Source: Kosakonia oryzae (GTDB taxonomy: Bacteria > Pseudomonadota > Gammaproteobacteria > Enterobacterales > Enterobacteriaceae). From it: a stretch of 64,000 nucleotides of DNA. Where the stretch lies: positions 496,001-560,000 of the forward strand of contig NZ_CP014007.2 of NCBI RefSeq assembly GCF_001658025.2, written 5' to 3'. The notes beneath the pieces are model-generated. The model saw only the letters and a list, made by a program, of their open reading frames with translations, did not search any database and was not told the DNA's origin. Positions 44,201 to 57,572 of this stretch are shown here, in pieces. Every line of letters starts with the position of its first letter. Position 1 is the first letter of the stretch. The translations under genes and the position numbers were made by a program.

Positions 44201-44755
44201 TTAGTTACTCTTCTTAGGAGCCGGGGTTGGGGTGTTGCCCTTGTCCTGCAACTGCGACGGCACCAATACGGTGGTGACGCGTTTACCTTTGTCGCTGAAC
44301 GCCTGCATTTTCTGCTCTTTCACCAGGTAGGTGATCTTGTCGCCAGTGATGTTGCTGTCCAACTGCTCGAGATAGGCTTTACCGGTCAGCACGACAAAAT
44401 CTTTTTCCAGCTCATAGTGCATCTGTGAAGCGTGGCCTTTCACCGGTTTGCCGTTGTCCTGCATCTGATAAAACGTGGCTGGGTTGCCATAACCATCAAT
44501 GATCTCTTTGCCTTGCTGGCCGCCCGGGCGCGTTACTACCACTTTATCGGCGTTGATTTTAATGGTCCCCTGCGTCACCACGACATTACCGGTGAAGGTG
44601 ACAATATTGCCCTGCATATCCAGCGACTGCTGATCGGAGTCGATATGGATCGGCTGTTCGGTATCACCGGTCACGGCAAAAGCCGGAAGTGCAGCGGCAA
44701 AAAGCGTACTGGCGAGAACCAGGTTAAGGCTGAGTTTGTTTGTTTTGAATTTCAT
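44201..44755 (-). CDS. lptA: LptA, periplasmic LPS bridge protein
   Basis: LptA is the periplasmic beta-jellyroll protein that polymerises into the bridge carrying LPS to LptDE. The ATG at 44755 gives 184 residues starting MKFKTNKLSLNLVLASTLF, a signal peptide cleaved after AFA (about residue 27). The open frame to 44776 adds seven unsupported residues. Family blocks are QQSLDMQGNIVTFTGNVVV and KVVVTRPGG. The tail TPTPAPKKSN is variable. Its 5' end overlaps lptC by 32 bases. Confidence 0.97.
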   Translation of the reverse strand: MKFKTNKLSLNLVLASTLFAAALPAFAVTGDTEQPIHIDSDQQSLDMQGNIVTFTGNVVVTQGTIKINADKVVVTRPGGQQGKEIIDGYGNPATFYQMQDNGKPVKGHASQMHYELEKDFVVLTGKAYLEQLDSNITGDKITYLVKEQKMQAFSDKGKRVTTVLVPSQLQDKGNTPTPAPKKSN

Positions 44756-45299
44756 AGGAGCTTCTAACCTTTTCAATCAGCTCGGCGTTTTTGCTGCGTA
44801 AGTTGCCGCGCATTTTCAGGCCGGTGGAATTAAATGTTGTTCCGTACAATGTTACCTGATCATCGGAAGTAACATCCTGCGTTACCAGATTGATCTGGGC
44901 GTTATCCGTGGTGATTTTTCGTAGCTGTGCATCTGCTGTCAATGCGTTGACCTCAACATGTCCGTAAAGGTAAAGCATTCTGTCGCTTGTTAATTTCGCT
45001 TTATCTGACTTAATCGACCAGGTAGGTATTTTATTCTGGTCAAAGGTGGTCAGCACCGGTTGCGCGTACCAGCTCACGCCATCGACGGAGTAGTATTCGA
45101 CGTTTTGCGCGATCAAGCGGTAGTTGAGCGCACCTTCCGGGCTATAAACCACCGTGTCGGTGTGTTTGCTGGTGTAGGTTGGCGCTTTGTCGTCAGTTGT
45201 GGTTTGTTCAGGTTCATCCTGAGAGGTCAGGTTAATACCAATCAGTACCAAAGCGACCAGCGCCAGTAGAATAATGACCCAACGTCTGGTTTTACTCAT
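44724..45299 (-). CDS. lptC: LptC, inner-membrane LPS transport protein
   Basis: LptC is a bitopic inner-membrane protein that receives LPS from LptBFG and hands it to LptA. The 191-residue product has one membrane helix (about 7-25, VIILLALVALVLIGINL) and a periplasmic jellyroll with GVSWYAQPVLTTFDQNK and GHVEVNALTADAQLR. It has the E. coli length. The start overlaps the kdsC stop by 4 bases and the end overlaps lptA. Confidence 0.97.
   Translation of the reverse strand: MSKTRRWVIILLALVALVLIGINLTSQDEPEQTTTDDKAPTYTSKHTDTVVYSPEGALNYRLIAQNVEYYSVDGVSWYAQPVLTTFDQNKIPTWSIKSDKAKLTSDRMLYLYGHVEVNALTADAQLRKITTDNAQINLVTQDVTSDDQVTLYGTTFNSTGLKMRGNLRSKNAELIEKVRSSYEIQNKQTQP
44814..44843 (-). promoter_or_regulatory. 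Possible sigma-E promoter for lptA inside lptC
   Basis: On the minus strand GGAACAA (44843-44837) is followed 16-17 bases later by CCTGAAA (44820-44814). This resembles the sigma-E pattern GGAACTT-N16-TCNAA only partly. E. coli lptA is known to have a sigma-E-dependent promoter within lptC, which is why it is listed. The exact element is uncertain. Confidence 0.3.
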
Positions 45300-45862
45300 A
45301 TCGATTGCCCTTTGGCCTCATCCAGCTTGCCCTGCGCCAGCAGCAACAAATCACACACTTCACGGACTGCGCCGCGACCTCCATTGATGCGCGTGACATA
45401 ATCAGCACGCGGAAGCAGCAAAGGGTGCGCATCGGCGACGGCAATGCTTAGACCTATTTCGGCCATCACCGGCCAGTCAATTAAATCGTCACCCACATAG
45501 GCAACCTGTTCCGGCGTGAGCGCCAGCCTGGTCAGTAATTCACGGTAGGCCAGCAGTTTATCCGACTGTCCCTGATACAGGTGTTTAATCTTCAGGGTTT
45601 CACAACGATCTTCTACCAGTTTAGCTTTTCGACCGGTAATAATGGCGATCTCAATGCCGGAAGTTAACGCACAGCGGATCCCATAGCCGTCGCGAACATT
45701 AAACGCTTTTAGCTCTTCCCCATTATTGCCCATATAGATGAGGCCATCGGATAGCACGCCGTCCACATCGAGGATCAGCAGGCGAATTTTTTCCGCTTTG
45801 CTCATGACTTGCGCGCTAACCGGCCCATAACAGGTTGGAAGCGACGCGCCAGCATTACTCAT
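45296..45862 (-). CDS. kdsC: KdsC, 3-deoxy-D-manno-octulosonate 8-phosphate phosphatase
   Basis: KdsC removes phosphate from Kdo-8-phosphate to give Kdo, an LPS inner-core sugar. It is a HAD-superfamily C0 phosphatase working as a tetramer. The 188-residue product has the catalytic DVDG motif (Asp32 and Asp34 in LILDVDGVLSDG), ITGRKAKLVEDR as motif II/III, and GDDLIDWPVM binding Mg. It matches E. coli KdsC in length and termini. It lies 14 bases after kdsD, so two consecutive Kdo enzymes are adjacent. Confidence 0.97.
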   Translation of the reverse strand: MSNAGASLPTCYGPVSAQVMSKAEKIRLLILDVDGVLSDGLIYMGNNGEELKAFNVRDGYGIRCALTSGIEIAIITGRKAKLVEDRCETLKIKHLYQGQSDKLLAYRELLTRLALTPEQVAYVGDDLIDWPVMAEIGLSIAVADAHPLLLPRADYVTRINGGRGAVREVCDLLLLAQGKLDEAKGQSI

Positions 45863-45876
45863 TCTGATGTCCTTCT

Positions 45877-46863
45877 TTACACTACGCCAGCGCGCAGCAA
45901 ATCATGCATATGTAACACACCCAGCAATTGGTCGCCATCGGCAACCATCACCGAGGTGATGTGGCGCGACTGCATCAGGTTCAGCGCATCGACCGCCAGC
46001 GTATTAGGCCGTACGCGAATGCCGCCTGGTGTCATCACGTCGGCAATACCCATGTTGCGTACATCTCCGCCCATATCAAACACGCGACGTAAGTCGCCGT
46101 CGGTAAAGATACCTTCGATCTTCATCAGATCGTCGCAGATCACCGTCATACCTAGATTTTTGCGTGTGATCTCCAGCAGCGCATCGCGCAAACTGGCGGC
46201 CTTGCTGACATGCGGGATCTCATCGCCGGTGTGCATAATATCGTTTACCCGCAACAACAGCTTGCGTCCCAGCGCGCCGCCAGGGTGAGAAAGGGCAAAA
46301 TCCTCTGCGGTAAACCCACGTGCTTTCAACAGTGCAACCGCCAGCGCATCGCCCATGACCAGCGCTGCTGTGGTGCTGGACGTCGGCGCCAGGCCCAGCG
46401 GGCAGGCTTCTTTAGGTACCTTCACGCAGAGATGAATATCCGCCGCACGCGCCATGCTGCTTTCCGGGCGGCTGGTCATACAGATCAGCGAAACTTTTAG
46501 CCGTTTCAGTACCGGGATCAGCGCCAGTATTTCGTTTGATTCGCCAGAATTCGACAGGGCGATCACTACATCCTGCGGGCTGACCATACCCAGATCGCCG
46601 TGAGCCGCCTCGCCGGGATGGACAAAAAAGGAAGGGGTGCCTGTGCTGGCGAATGTTGCCGCCATTTTTCTGCCGATATGGCCGGATTTGCCCATCCCCA
46701 TCACCACCACTTTGCCGGCGCAATAAAACATTTTCTCGCACGCCTGGGCGAAGTCACTGTTGATATATTGATCAAGCTGTGCGAGGCCTTCACGTTCAAT
46801 CTCGAGGACATCTTTGCCTGCTTGTTGAAAGTCAAAACCCGGCTGCAAATCTATTTGCGACAT
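45877..46863 (-). CDS. kdsD: KdsD, D-arabinose 5-phosphate isomerase
   Basis: KdsD interconverts ribulose 5-phosphate and arabinose 5-phosphate, the first step to Kdo. The 328-residue product has an N-terminal SIS domain (about 40-180) with GMGKSGHIGRKMAATFASTG and HPGEAAHGDLGM. ALSNSGESNE and the active-site His in DFALSHPGGALGR follow, then two CBS domains (about 210-328). It is 13 bases downstream of yrbG on the same strand. Confidence 0.97.
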   Translation of the reverse strand: MSQIDLQPGFDFQQAGKDVLEIEREGLAQLDQYINSDFAQACEKMFYCAGKVVVMGMGKSGHIGRKMAATFASTGTPSFFVHPGEAAHGDLGMVSPQDVVIALSNSGESNEILALIPVLKRLKVSLICMTSRPESSMARAADIHLCVKVPKEACPLGLAPTSSTTAALVMGDALAVALLKARGFTAEDFALSHPGGALGRKLLLRVNDIMHTGDEIPHVSKAASLRDALLEITRKNLGMTVICDDLMKIEGIFTDGDLRRVFDMGGDVRNMGIADVMTPGGIRVRPNTLAVDALNLMQSRHITSVMVADGDQLLGVLHMHDLLRAGVV

Positions 46864-46876
46864 AATGCGTATCCGA

Positions 46877-47851
46877 TTATCCAGTCAAAAGCGGCGACAG
46901 CCAGTACAGCATCGCCAGCCATACGATAAACCCGCTAAACAGCAGCGCGCCCACGCCCTTACTGATCTGCTTACGTTTCCAGCAGGTAAGGGCAAAAATG
47001 GCGCTGACCAATAGCATCACGCCATAATCACGCGTAAAAGCCATCGGATTAAACGCGCCCGGCGCAATCAGCGCGGGCAAGCCAAGCACGATAGCAATAT
47101 TAAAAATGTTGGAGCCAATGATATTGCCTATCGCAATATCGTCTTCCCCCTTGCGCGCTCCCGCAATGGCTGTTGCCAGTTCCGGAAGCCCGGTGCCGAT
47201 GGCAATAACCGTCAGACCAATGGTGAGTTCGCTGATCGCAAAATAGTTCGCCACCACGGTGGCGTTATCCACCACCATGCGCGTTGCCATCGGCATAATA
47301 ATCAGCGCGACGCCCAGCCACAGGCAGGCTACAGAGAGCGTGCCATCGCGTGGCAATTCAGCCAGTTGCTCGCGTGTCAGGCTATCATTGCCCTGACGCT
47401 CGGCATGGCGGGCAATTTTAACAATGAACACCAGCCATAGCACGGCTAATAACAGTAAAATAATGCCATCTACGCGCGTTAGCTGGCCATCGTAAAGCAC
47501 AGCGCCAGCCAGCAAGCTGGCTAACAAGGTTAGCGGTAATTCTCGACGCAGAATATCGGAATGCACGGTAAAAGGGTGCAGCAGCGCCGCGACGCCAAGA
47601 ATCAATAAGATATTGGTTATGTTGGAGCCGATGGCGGTGCCGATAGCCAGGTCAATCTGGCCATGAAAGGAGGCTGCAACCGAAGTAATAATTTCTGGTA
47701 ATGATGTGCCGATACTGACAACGGTCATCCCGATAATTAAGGGCGGTACGCCTAATGCCCGGCAAAGTATCGAAGCTGCGAACACCAGACGATCGGCACT
47801 GTAGACCACCAGGAGTAAACCAATTATCAATAGCGCCGTGGCTAAAAGCAT
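46877..47851 (-). CDS. yrbG: YrbG, CaCA-family sodium/calcium exchanger-like protein
   Basis: YrbG is an inner-membrane protein of the Ca2+/cation antiporter family; its physiological ion in enterobacteria is not settled. The 324-residue product has about ten membrane helices in two inverted halves. Each half carries an alpha-repeat signature: GTSLPEIITSV with AIGTAIGSNITNILLI in the first, and GTGLPELATAI with AIGNIIGSNIFNIAIV in the second. These hold the ion-binding acidic residues. It heads the kdsD-kdsC-lpt group, divergent from mlaF. Confidence 0.95.
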   Translation of the reverse strand: MLLATALLIIGLLLVVYSADRLVFAASILCRALGVPPLIIGMTVVSIGTSLPEIITSVAASFHGQIDLAIGTAIGSNITNILLILGVAALLHPFTVHSDILRRELPLTLLASLLAGAVLYDGQLTRVDGIILLLLAVLWLVFIVKIARHAERQGNDSLTREQLAELPRDGTLSVACLWLGVALIIMPMATRMVVDNATVVANYFAISELTIGLTVIAIGTGLPELATAIAGARKGEDDIAIGNIIGSNIFNIAIVLGLPALIAPGAFNPMAFTRDYGVMLLVSAIFALTCWKRKQISKGVGALLFSGFIVWLAMLYWLSPLLTG

Positions 47852-48079
47852 CTAACGTCCTTTCTTCAGGTATAATTCTGCCGGTTTGCAGCCGCCATGT
47901 CTTGCAAAACCGGACGTTACGCATAGCGTAATGATTCCTAATTTTGACTTTATGCGGCTCAAAAGTAAAACAAATGCCAGCTTTCGCTAACCTTCGCGGG
48001 TAATATTCTGTAAAAATATTGGGTTTTAGATGTTAGCAAGCGTCATGCTTATATCCGATAAGGTCGAAAGGAAAAGAAA

Positions 48080-49682
<1,603 letters not shown>

Positions 49683-49686
49683 GTTC

Positions 49687-50238
49687 ATGCAAACGAAAAA
49701 AAGTGAAATCTGGGTAGGTGTTTTTCTGGTGCTGGCGCTGCTGGCTGCACTCTTCATCTGCCTGAAGGCGGCTGATGTCACGTCAATGCGTACTGAACCG
49801 ACCTACCGCGTTTACGCGACATTCGACAATATCGGCGGACTGAAAGCGCGTTCGCCGGTCCGCATTGGCGGGGTAGTGATTGGTCGCGTTGCTGATATCT
49901 CCCTCGATCCTAAAACCTACCTGCCGCGCGTGGCGCTGGATATTGAAGATCGCTACAACCAGATCCCGGATACCAGTTCGCTGGCTATACGCACGTCGGG
50001 TTTGCTGGGGGAACAGTATCTGGCGCTGAATGTCGGGTTTGACGATCCAGAAATGGGAACGTCGATGCTTAAAGATGGCAGCACAATTCAGGACACCAAG
50101 TCCGCGATAGTGCTTGAGGATCTCATCGGACAATTCCTTTACAACAGTAAAGGCGGTGACAATAAGAATTCAGGCGATGCGGCAGCGCATGGCGAAGGGA
50201 ATACTCAAGCCGCACCGTCTGCTGGTCAGACGAATTAA
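49687..50238 (+). CDS. mlaD: MlaD, MCE-domain substrate-binding subunit
   Basis: MlaD is an inner-membrane-anchored MCE protein that forms a hexameric ring on MlaFEB and passes phospholipids to or from MlaC. The ATG at 49687 gives 183 residues starting MQTKKSEIWVGVFLVLALL. It has one membrane helix (about 9-29), the MCE domain (about 39-118, YATFDNIGGLKARSPVRIGG), and a flexible tail rich in Gly, Asn and Ala. A start at 49672 would overlap mlaE further and lacks support. Confidence 0.97.
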   Translation: MQTKKSEIWVGVFLVLALLAALFICLKAADVTSMRTEPTYRVYATFDNIGGLKARSPVRIGGVVIGRVADISLDPKTYLPRVALDIEDRYNQIPDTSSLAIRTSGLLGEQYLALNVGFDDPEMGTSMLKDGSTIQDTKSAIVLEDLIGQFLYNSKGGDNKNSGDAAAHGEGNTQAAPSAGQTN

Positions 50239-51182
<944 letters not shown>

Positions 51183-51204
51183 TTTTTTCAAAGCGTTACT
51201 ATTT

Positions 51205-51237
51205 AAAGCCCCATCCTTTATATCGATGGGGCTTTTT
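51205..51237 (+). terminator. Terminator of mlaFEDCB
   Basis: AAAGCCCCATC pairs with GATGGGGCTTTT around a loop of about 9 bases and runs into T. It lies 22 bases after mlaB and separates the operon from ibaG and murA. Confidence 0.88.
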
Positions 51238-51308
51238 GCTTGTTTAAGACCGCGTCACTTTCCTCTAAGATGTGTGACTGTTTTCACTATCAGATGATAT
51301 TTACACCC

Positions 51309-51563
51309 ATGGAAAATCATGAAATTCAGACAGTGCTTATGAATGCACTCTCTCTCCAGGAAGCCCACGTCACTGGCGATGGCAGCCACTTTCAGGTTGT
51401 CGCTGTGGGTGAGATTTTTGACGGCATGAGCCGGGTCAAGAAACAACAAACCATCTATGGCCCGCTGATGGAATACATCGCGGATAACCGTATTCATGCC
51501 CTGTCGATCAAAGCGTATACGCCGCAAGAGTGGGCTCGCGATCGTAAATTAAACGGTTTTTGA
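51309..51563 (+). CDS. ibaG: IbaG, BolA-family protein
   Basis: IbaG is a small BolA-family protein that works with monothiol glutaredoxin in iron-sulphur handling and is induced by acid in E. coli. The ATG at 51309 gives 84 residues starting [14 protein letters not shown]; an open frame from 51240 overlaps the terminator and is rejected. The BolA fold includes [15 protein letters not shown]-type residues (here [16 protein letters not shown]), the conserved Cys being absent, and [14 protein letters not shown] near the end. murA follows 55 bases later. Confidence 0.95.
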   Translation: MENHEIQTVLMNALSLQEAHVTGDGSHFQVVAVGEIFDGMSRVKKQQTIYGPLMEYIADNRIHALSIKAYTPQEWARDRKLNGF

Positions 51564-51618
51564 GCGTAGGTGGGGCTTGTCCCGCCGCGCGTGTGAATTC
51601 TTAACAGAGATCAGATGA

Positions 51619-52878
<1,260 letters not shown>

Positions 52879-52893
52879 GCGATAGTTAGCGAC

Positions 52894-52921
52894 AAAAAAG
52901 GGAGCCTCTGCTCCCTTTTTT
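52894..52921. terminator. Bidirectional terminator between murA and sfsB
   Basis: AAAAAAGGGAGC pairs with GCTCCCTTTTTT around CTCT, with A and T runs on both sides. It serves both murA and the convergent sfsB. Confidence 0.92.
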
Positions 52922-52936
52922 ACTGGCCGGTTTTAC

Positions 52937-53212
52937 TTACTTATCGCCGCGCTTTTTGCGCATGAGCTTTGTTTTATCAATAAACGCATGCGTGACGGGA
53001 TCGTAATAGCGCGATGGCCATATTACCCACGGTTCTGTTCCCAGCGCCCTGGCGATAATCAACTCTCCTTTCGGCCAGGAACGGGTCAATGCATTCGCAA
53101 GGGTGGATGAGCTTAACCCGTTTTTTCGCGACTCAGCTGCCAGTGATGTCCCTTTTTTACGCAGCCCTGCAATAATATCGGCTTGATGCCAGTCGATAAA
53201 TTTCGTTTCCAT
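52937..53212 (-). CDS. sfsB: SfsB (Nlp), Ner-like DNA-binding regulator
   Basis: SfsB is a small DNA-binding protein related to the Ner repressor of phage Mu. In E. coli it was found as a multicopy stimulator of mal genes. The ATG at 53212, with GGGAG 8 bases before, gives 91 residues starting METKFIDWHQADIIAGLRKK. The open frame to 53296 adds 28 residues that read through the promoter and is rejected. The helix-turn-helix is about 23-45 (TSLAAESRKNGLSSSTLANA). A perfect inverted repeat upstream is a candidate operator. Confidence 0.93.
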   Translation of the reverse strand: METKFIDWHQADIIAGLRKKGTSLAAESRKNGLSSSTLANALTRSWPKGELIIARALGTEPWVIWPSRYYDPVTHAFIDKTKLMRKKRGDK

Positions 53213-53266
53213 AACATCTCCCTGATAGAAGTTGATACCAATCCTTTTGTGGTACTTACTATACTC

Positions 53267-53300
53267 ATACATGAACTTTTGTTCTGAAAAGTTCATGTAT
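53267..53300. promoter_or_regulatory. Perfect 14-bp inverted repeat in the sfsB promoter, candidate operator
   Basis: ATACATGAACTTTT (53267-53280) and AAAAGTTCATGTAT (53287-53300) are exact inverted copies separated by 6 bases. They lie 55-88 bases before the sfsB start. A minus-strand TATAGT at 53263-53258 is a possible -10, so the repeat would span the spacer and -35 region. Autoregulation by SfsB is inferred from position and from the Ner family. Confidence 0.65.
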
Positions 53301-53384
53301 ATTTTATGTTTTAGGATTTTGACAAGGCAATGATGTCAGGTGATTTGAAAGGTTTTGATTTATTTATGGAAACTTACAAGAACT

Positions 53385-53406
53385 TTCCCGCGACAATGCG
53401 CGGGAA
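53385..53406 (-). terminator. Hairpin after ispB
   Basis: TTCCCGCG (53385-53392) pairs exactly with CGCGGGAA (53399-53406) around ACAATG, 11 bases beyond the ispB stop. Only a weak T-rich stretch follows on the minus strand. Confidence 0.6.
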
Positions 53407-53416
53407 TCTGGAAGGA

Positions 53417-54388
53417 TTAACGATCGCGTTGCACCGCAATATGGGCCAGGCCGATCAGCGCTTCTTTCCACGGGGTATCAGGCAGAACCTGTAGAGCAGA
53501 AATGGCTTTATCCGCTTCCTCTTCGGCGCGACGACGGGTCCACTCCAGTGAACCGCAAACTGCCATTGCTTCCAGTACAGGTTCCAGAAGATGCCGACCA
53601 TTACCTTGCTCAATGGCTTCGCGAATCATCTGTGCCTGTTCCGGAGTACCGTGGTGCATCGCATGCAACAGCGGCAACGTCGGTTTCCCCTCATTCAGGT
53701 CATCACCGGTGTTTTTACCCAGTGTCTCGCCATCAGCGCTGTAATCCAGCAAGTCGTCGATCAACTGGAATGCGGTTCCCAGATAGCGGCCGTAATCCTG
53801 TAACCCTTTTTCCTGTGCTTCGTTGCAGCCAGCCAAAAGACCAGAACACTGCGCGGCCGCTTCAAACAGACGTGCGGTTTTGCTATAGATGACGCGCATG
53901 TAGTTTTCTTCAGTGATGTTCGGGTCATTGACGTTCATCAATTGCAGCACTTCGCCTTCGGCAATGACGTTCACGGCTTCTGACATCAGTTCCAGCACCC
54001 TCAGCGAACCGAGACTGGTCATCATCTGAAAAGCGCGAGTATAGATAAAATCCCCAACCAGCACGCTGGCTGCATTACCAAATGCGGCATTGGCTGTCGC
54101 TTTACCGCGACGCATGTCTGATTCATCCACAACATCGTCATGCAGAAGTGTCGCAGTGTGAATAAATTCGATCAGCGCTGCGATCGTGATGTGTGAATTG
54201 CCTTCATATCCAACGGCGCGCGCCGCCAGTACTGCTATCATTGGACGGATGCGTTTGCCACCGCCGCTCACGATGTAATAACCCAACTGGTTGATTAGCT
54301 GAACATCCGAGTTGAGTTGTTGTAGGATCGTCGCATTCACACCCGCCATATCTTGCGCGGTTAACTCATTGATTTTTTCTAAATTCAT
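53417..54388 (-). CDS. ispB: IspB, octaprenyl diphosphate synthase
   Basis: IspB extends farnesyl diphosphate with isopentenyl diphosphate to octaprenyl diphosphate, the side-chain of ubiquinone-8 and menaquinone-8. The ATG at 54388 gives 323 residues starting MNLEKINELTAQDM, the E. coli length; the start at 54421 adds 11 unsupported residues. The first Asp-rich motif DDVVD is residues 84-88 and the second DDLLD is 211-215. It is divergent from rplU. Confidence 0.98.
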   Translation of the reverse strand: MNLEKINELTAQDMAGVNATILQQLNSDVQLINQLGYYIVSGGGKRIRPMIAVLAARAVGYEGNSHITIAALIEFIHTATLLHDDVVDESDMRRGKATANAAFGNAASVLVGDFIYTRAFQMMTSLGSLRVLELMSEAVNVIAEGEVLQLMNVNDPNITEENYMRVIYSKTARLFEAAAQCSGLLAGCNEAQEKGLQDYGRYLGTAFQLIDDLLDYSADGETLGKNTGDDLNEGKPTLPLLHAMHHGTPEQAQMIREAIEQGNGRHLLEPVLEAMAVCGSLEWTRRRAEEEADKAISALQVLPDTPWKEALIGLAHIAVQRDR

Positions 54389-54546
54389 CGCAAAAGCCGG
54401 GCTTTCAGTCCTGTTTACCACATATCAAAATGGGATAACAAAGGGTTACGGGTTAGAATAGTATTGTTGATTGTACTGTAAAAACGCGCCAGATAAACGA
54501 TACCTTACAAGTTGTGTTTTTTTTCTTCGTTGAGTGACAATCTCTC

Positions 54547-54575
54547 TTGTCAAAGGCTCGCGATTTGCGTAATAT
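54547..54575 (+). promoter_or_regulatory. rplU-rpmA promoter
   Basis: TTGTCA (54547-54552) is followed after exactly 17 bases by TAATAT (54570-54575), and then a GC-rich TCGCGCCC discriminator of the kind seen at growth-rate-controlled promoters. The inferred start is near 54582, leaving a leader of about 65 bases to rplU. Confidence 0.75.
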
Positions 54576-54601
54576 TCGCGCCCTATTGTGAATATTTATA
54601 G

Positions 54602-54958
<357 letters not shown>

Positions 54959-54978
54959 GACCTGAGGAGTAGATTTAA

Positions 54979-55236
<258 letters not shown>

Positions 55237-55261
55237 GTTTTTCGCGTCCCGGTAACGGAAG

Positions 55262-55292
55262 AAAGCCCCGCAACACGTTGCGGGGCTTTTTA
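55262..55292 (+). terminator. Terminator after rpmA
   Basis: AAAGCCCCGCAAC pairs with GTTGCGGGGCTTT around a tiny loop, followed by more T. It separates rplU-rpmA from yhbE-obgE, though partial read-through is likely in this conserved cluster. Confidence 0.9.
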
Positions 55293-55332
55293 CATTAGAA
55301 GTCCGGCAAAATTTCTGGCAGGGAATACGGGC

Positions 55333-56298
55333 ATGAAACAGCAGGCAGGCATAGGCATTGCCCTGGCGCTCATAACTGCGATGTGCTGGGGGGCGTTACC
55401 TATTGCGATGAAGCAGGTGCTGGAAGTGATGGAGCCGCCTACGGTGGTGTTTTATCGCTTTTTAATGGCAGGGATCGGCCTTGGCCTGATTCTGGGCTAC
55501 AAGAGGAAACTTCCTCCACTGCAAATGTTTCGTAAGCCGCGTTGGTTACTTTTGTTGGCTATTGCCACTGGTGGGTTGTTCGGGAACTTTATCCTGTTCA
55601 GCTCTTCCCTGCAGTACGTCAGCCCGACTGCCTCGCAGGTGATAGGTCAGCTTTCTCCCGTAGGTATGATGATTGCCAGCGTCTTTATTCTGAAAGAGAA
55701 GATGCGTGGTACGCAGGTGCTTGGTGCAGTGATGCTAATCAGCGGCCTGGTGATGTTTTTCAATACCAGCCTGGTGGAGATTTTTACCCGACTGACCGAT
55801 TACACTTGGGGTGTCATTTTCGGGGTCGGTGCGGCAACGGTGTGGGTGAGCTACGGCGTCGCGCAAAAAATATTATTGCGTCGACTGGCGTCTCAGCAAA
55901 TCCTCTTTTTGCTGTACACTTTGTGTACGATAGCATTATTACCGCTGGCAAAGCCCGGCGTACTGTTCCAGTTGAGCGAATGGCAACTCGCTTGCCTGAT
56001 TTTTTGCGGGCTGAATACGTTGGTTGGATACGGTGCGCTGGCGGAAGCGATGGCGCGCTGGCAGGCGGCGCAGGTAAGCGCATTGATTACGCTGACGCCG
56101 CTGTTTACGCTGTTATTTTCAGATGTGTTATCAATGGCCTGGCCCGATGTTTTCGCCAGACCGATGTTAAACCTGGTCGGTTATCTCGGTGCGTTTGTCG
56201 TGGTTGCGGGCGCCATGTTTTCCGCTATTGGCCATCGTCTGTTGGGACGTTGGCGCAGTCGTGAAGTGGTCGTCACTGTGCCCCGCTCAGGCGAATGA
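55333..56298 (+). CDS. yhbE: YhbE, EamA/DMT-family transporter
   Basis: YhbE is an inner-membrane protein of the drug/metabolite transporter superfamily with two EamA domains and about ten membrane helices; its substrate is unknown. The 321-residue product equals E. coli YhbE in length. First-half signature residues are MCWGALPIAMKQVLEVMEPP near residue 18, and the second half ends in GYLGAFVVVAGAMFSAIG. It sits between rpmA and obgE, 15 bases before the latter. Confidence 0.93.
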   Translation: MKQQAGIGIALALITAMCWGALPIAMKQVLEVMEPPTVVFYRFLMAGIGLGLILGYKRKLPPLQMFRKPRWLLLLAIATGGLFGNFILFSSSLQYVSPTASQVIGQLSPVGMMIASVFILKEKMRGTQVLGAVMLISGLVMFFNTSLVEIFTRLTDYTWGVIFGVGAATVWVSYGVAQKILLRRLASQQILFLLYTLCTIALLPLAKPGVLFQLSEWQLACLIFCGLNTLVGYGALAEAMARWQAAQVSALITLTPLFTLLFSDVLSMAWPDVFARPMLNLVGYLGAFVVVAGAMFSAIGHRLLGRWRSREVVVTVPRSGE

Positions 56299-57492
<1,194 letters not shown>

Positions 57493-57534
57493 TATCTGAA
57501 ACGCCCCGGTTTAGCGGGGCGCTGTAATCACTGA

Positions 57535-57572
57535 AATGCCGGGACAGTGCGAACTATCCCCGGCATTTTTTA
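57535..57572. terminator. Terminator between obgE and dacB
   Basis: AATGCCGGG pairs with CCCGGCATT across a 15-base loop, then runs into TTTTT. A second GC stem (CGCCCC/GGGGCG) precedes it at about 57502-57522. They close obgE and face the convergent dacB. Confidence 0.8.
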
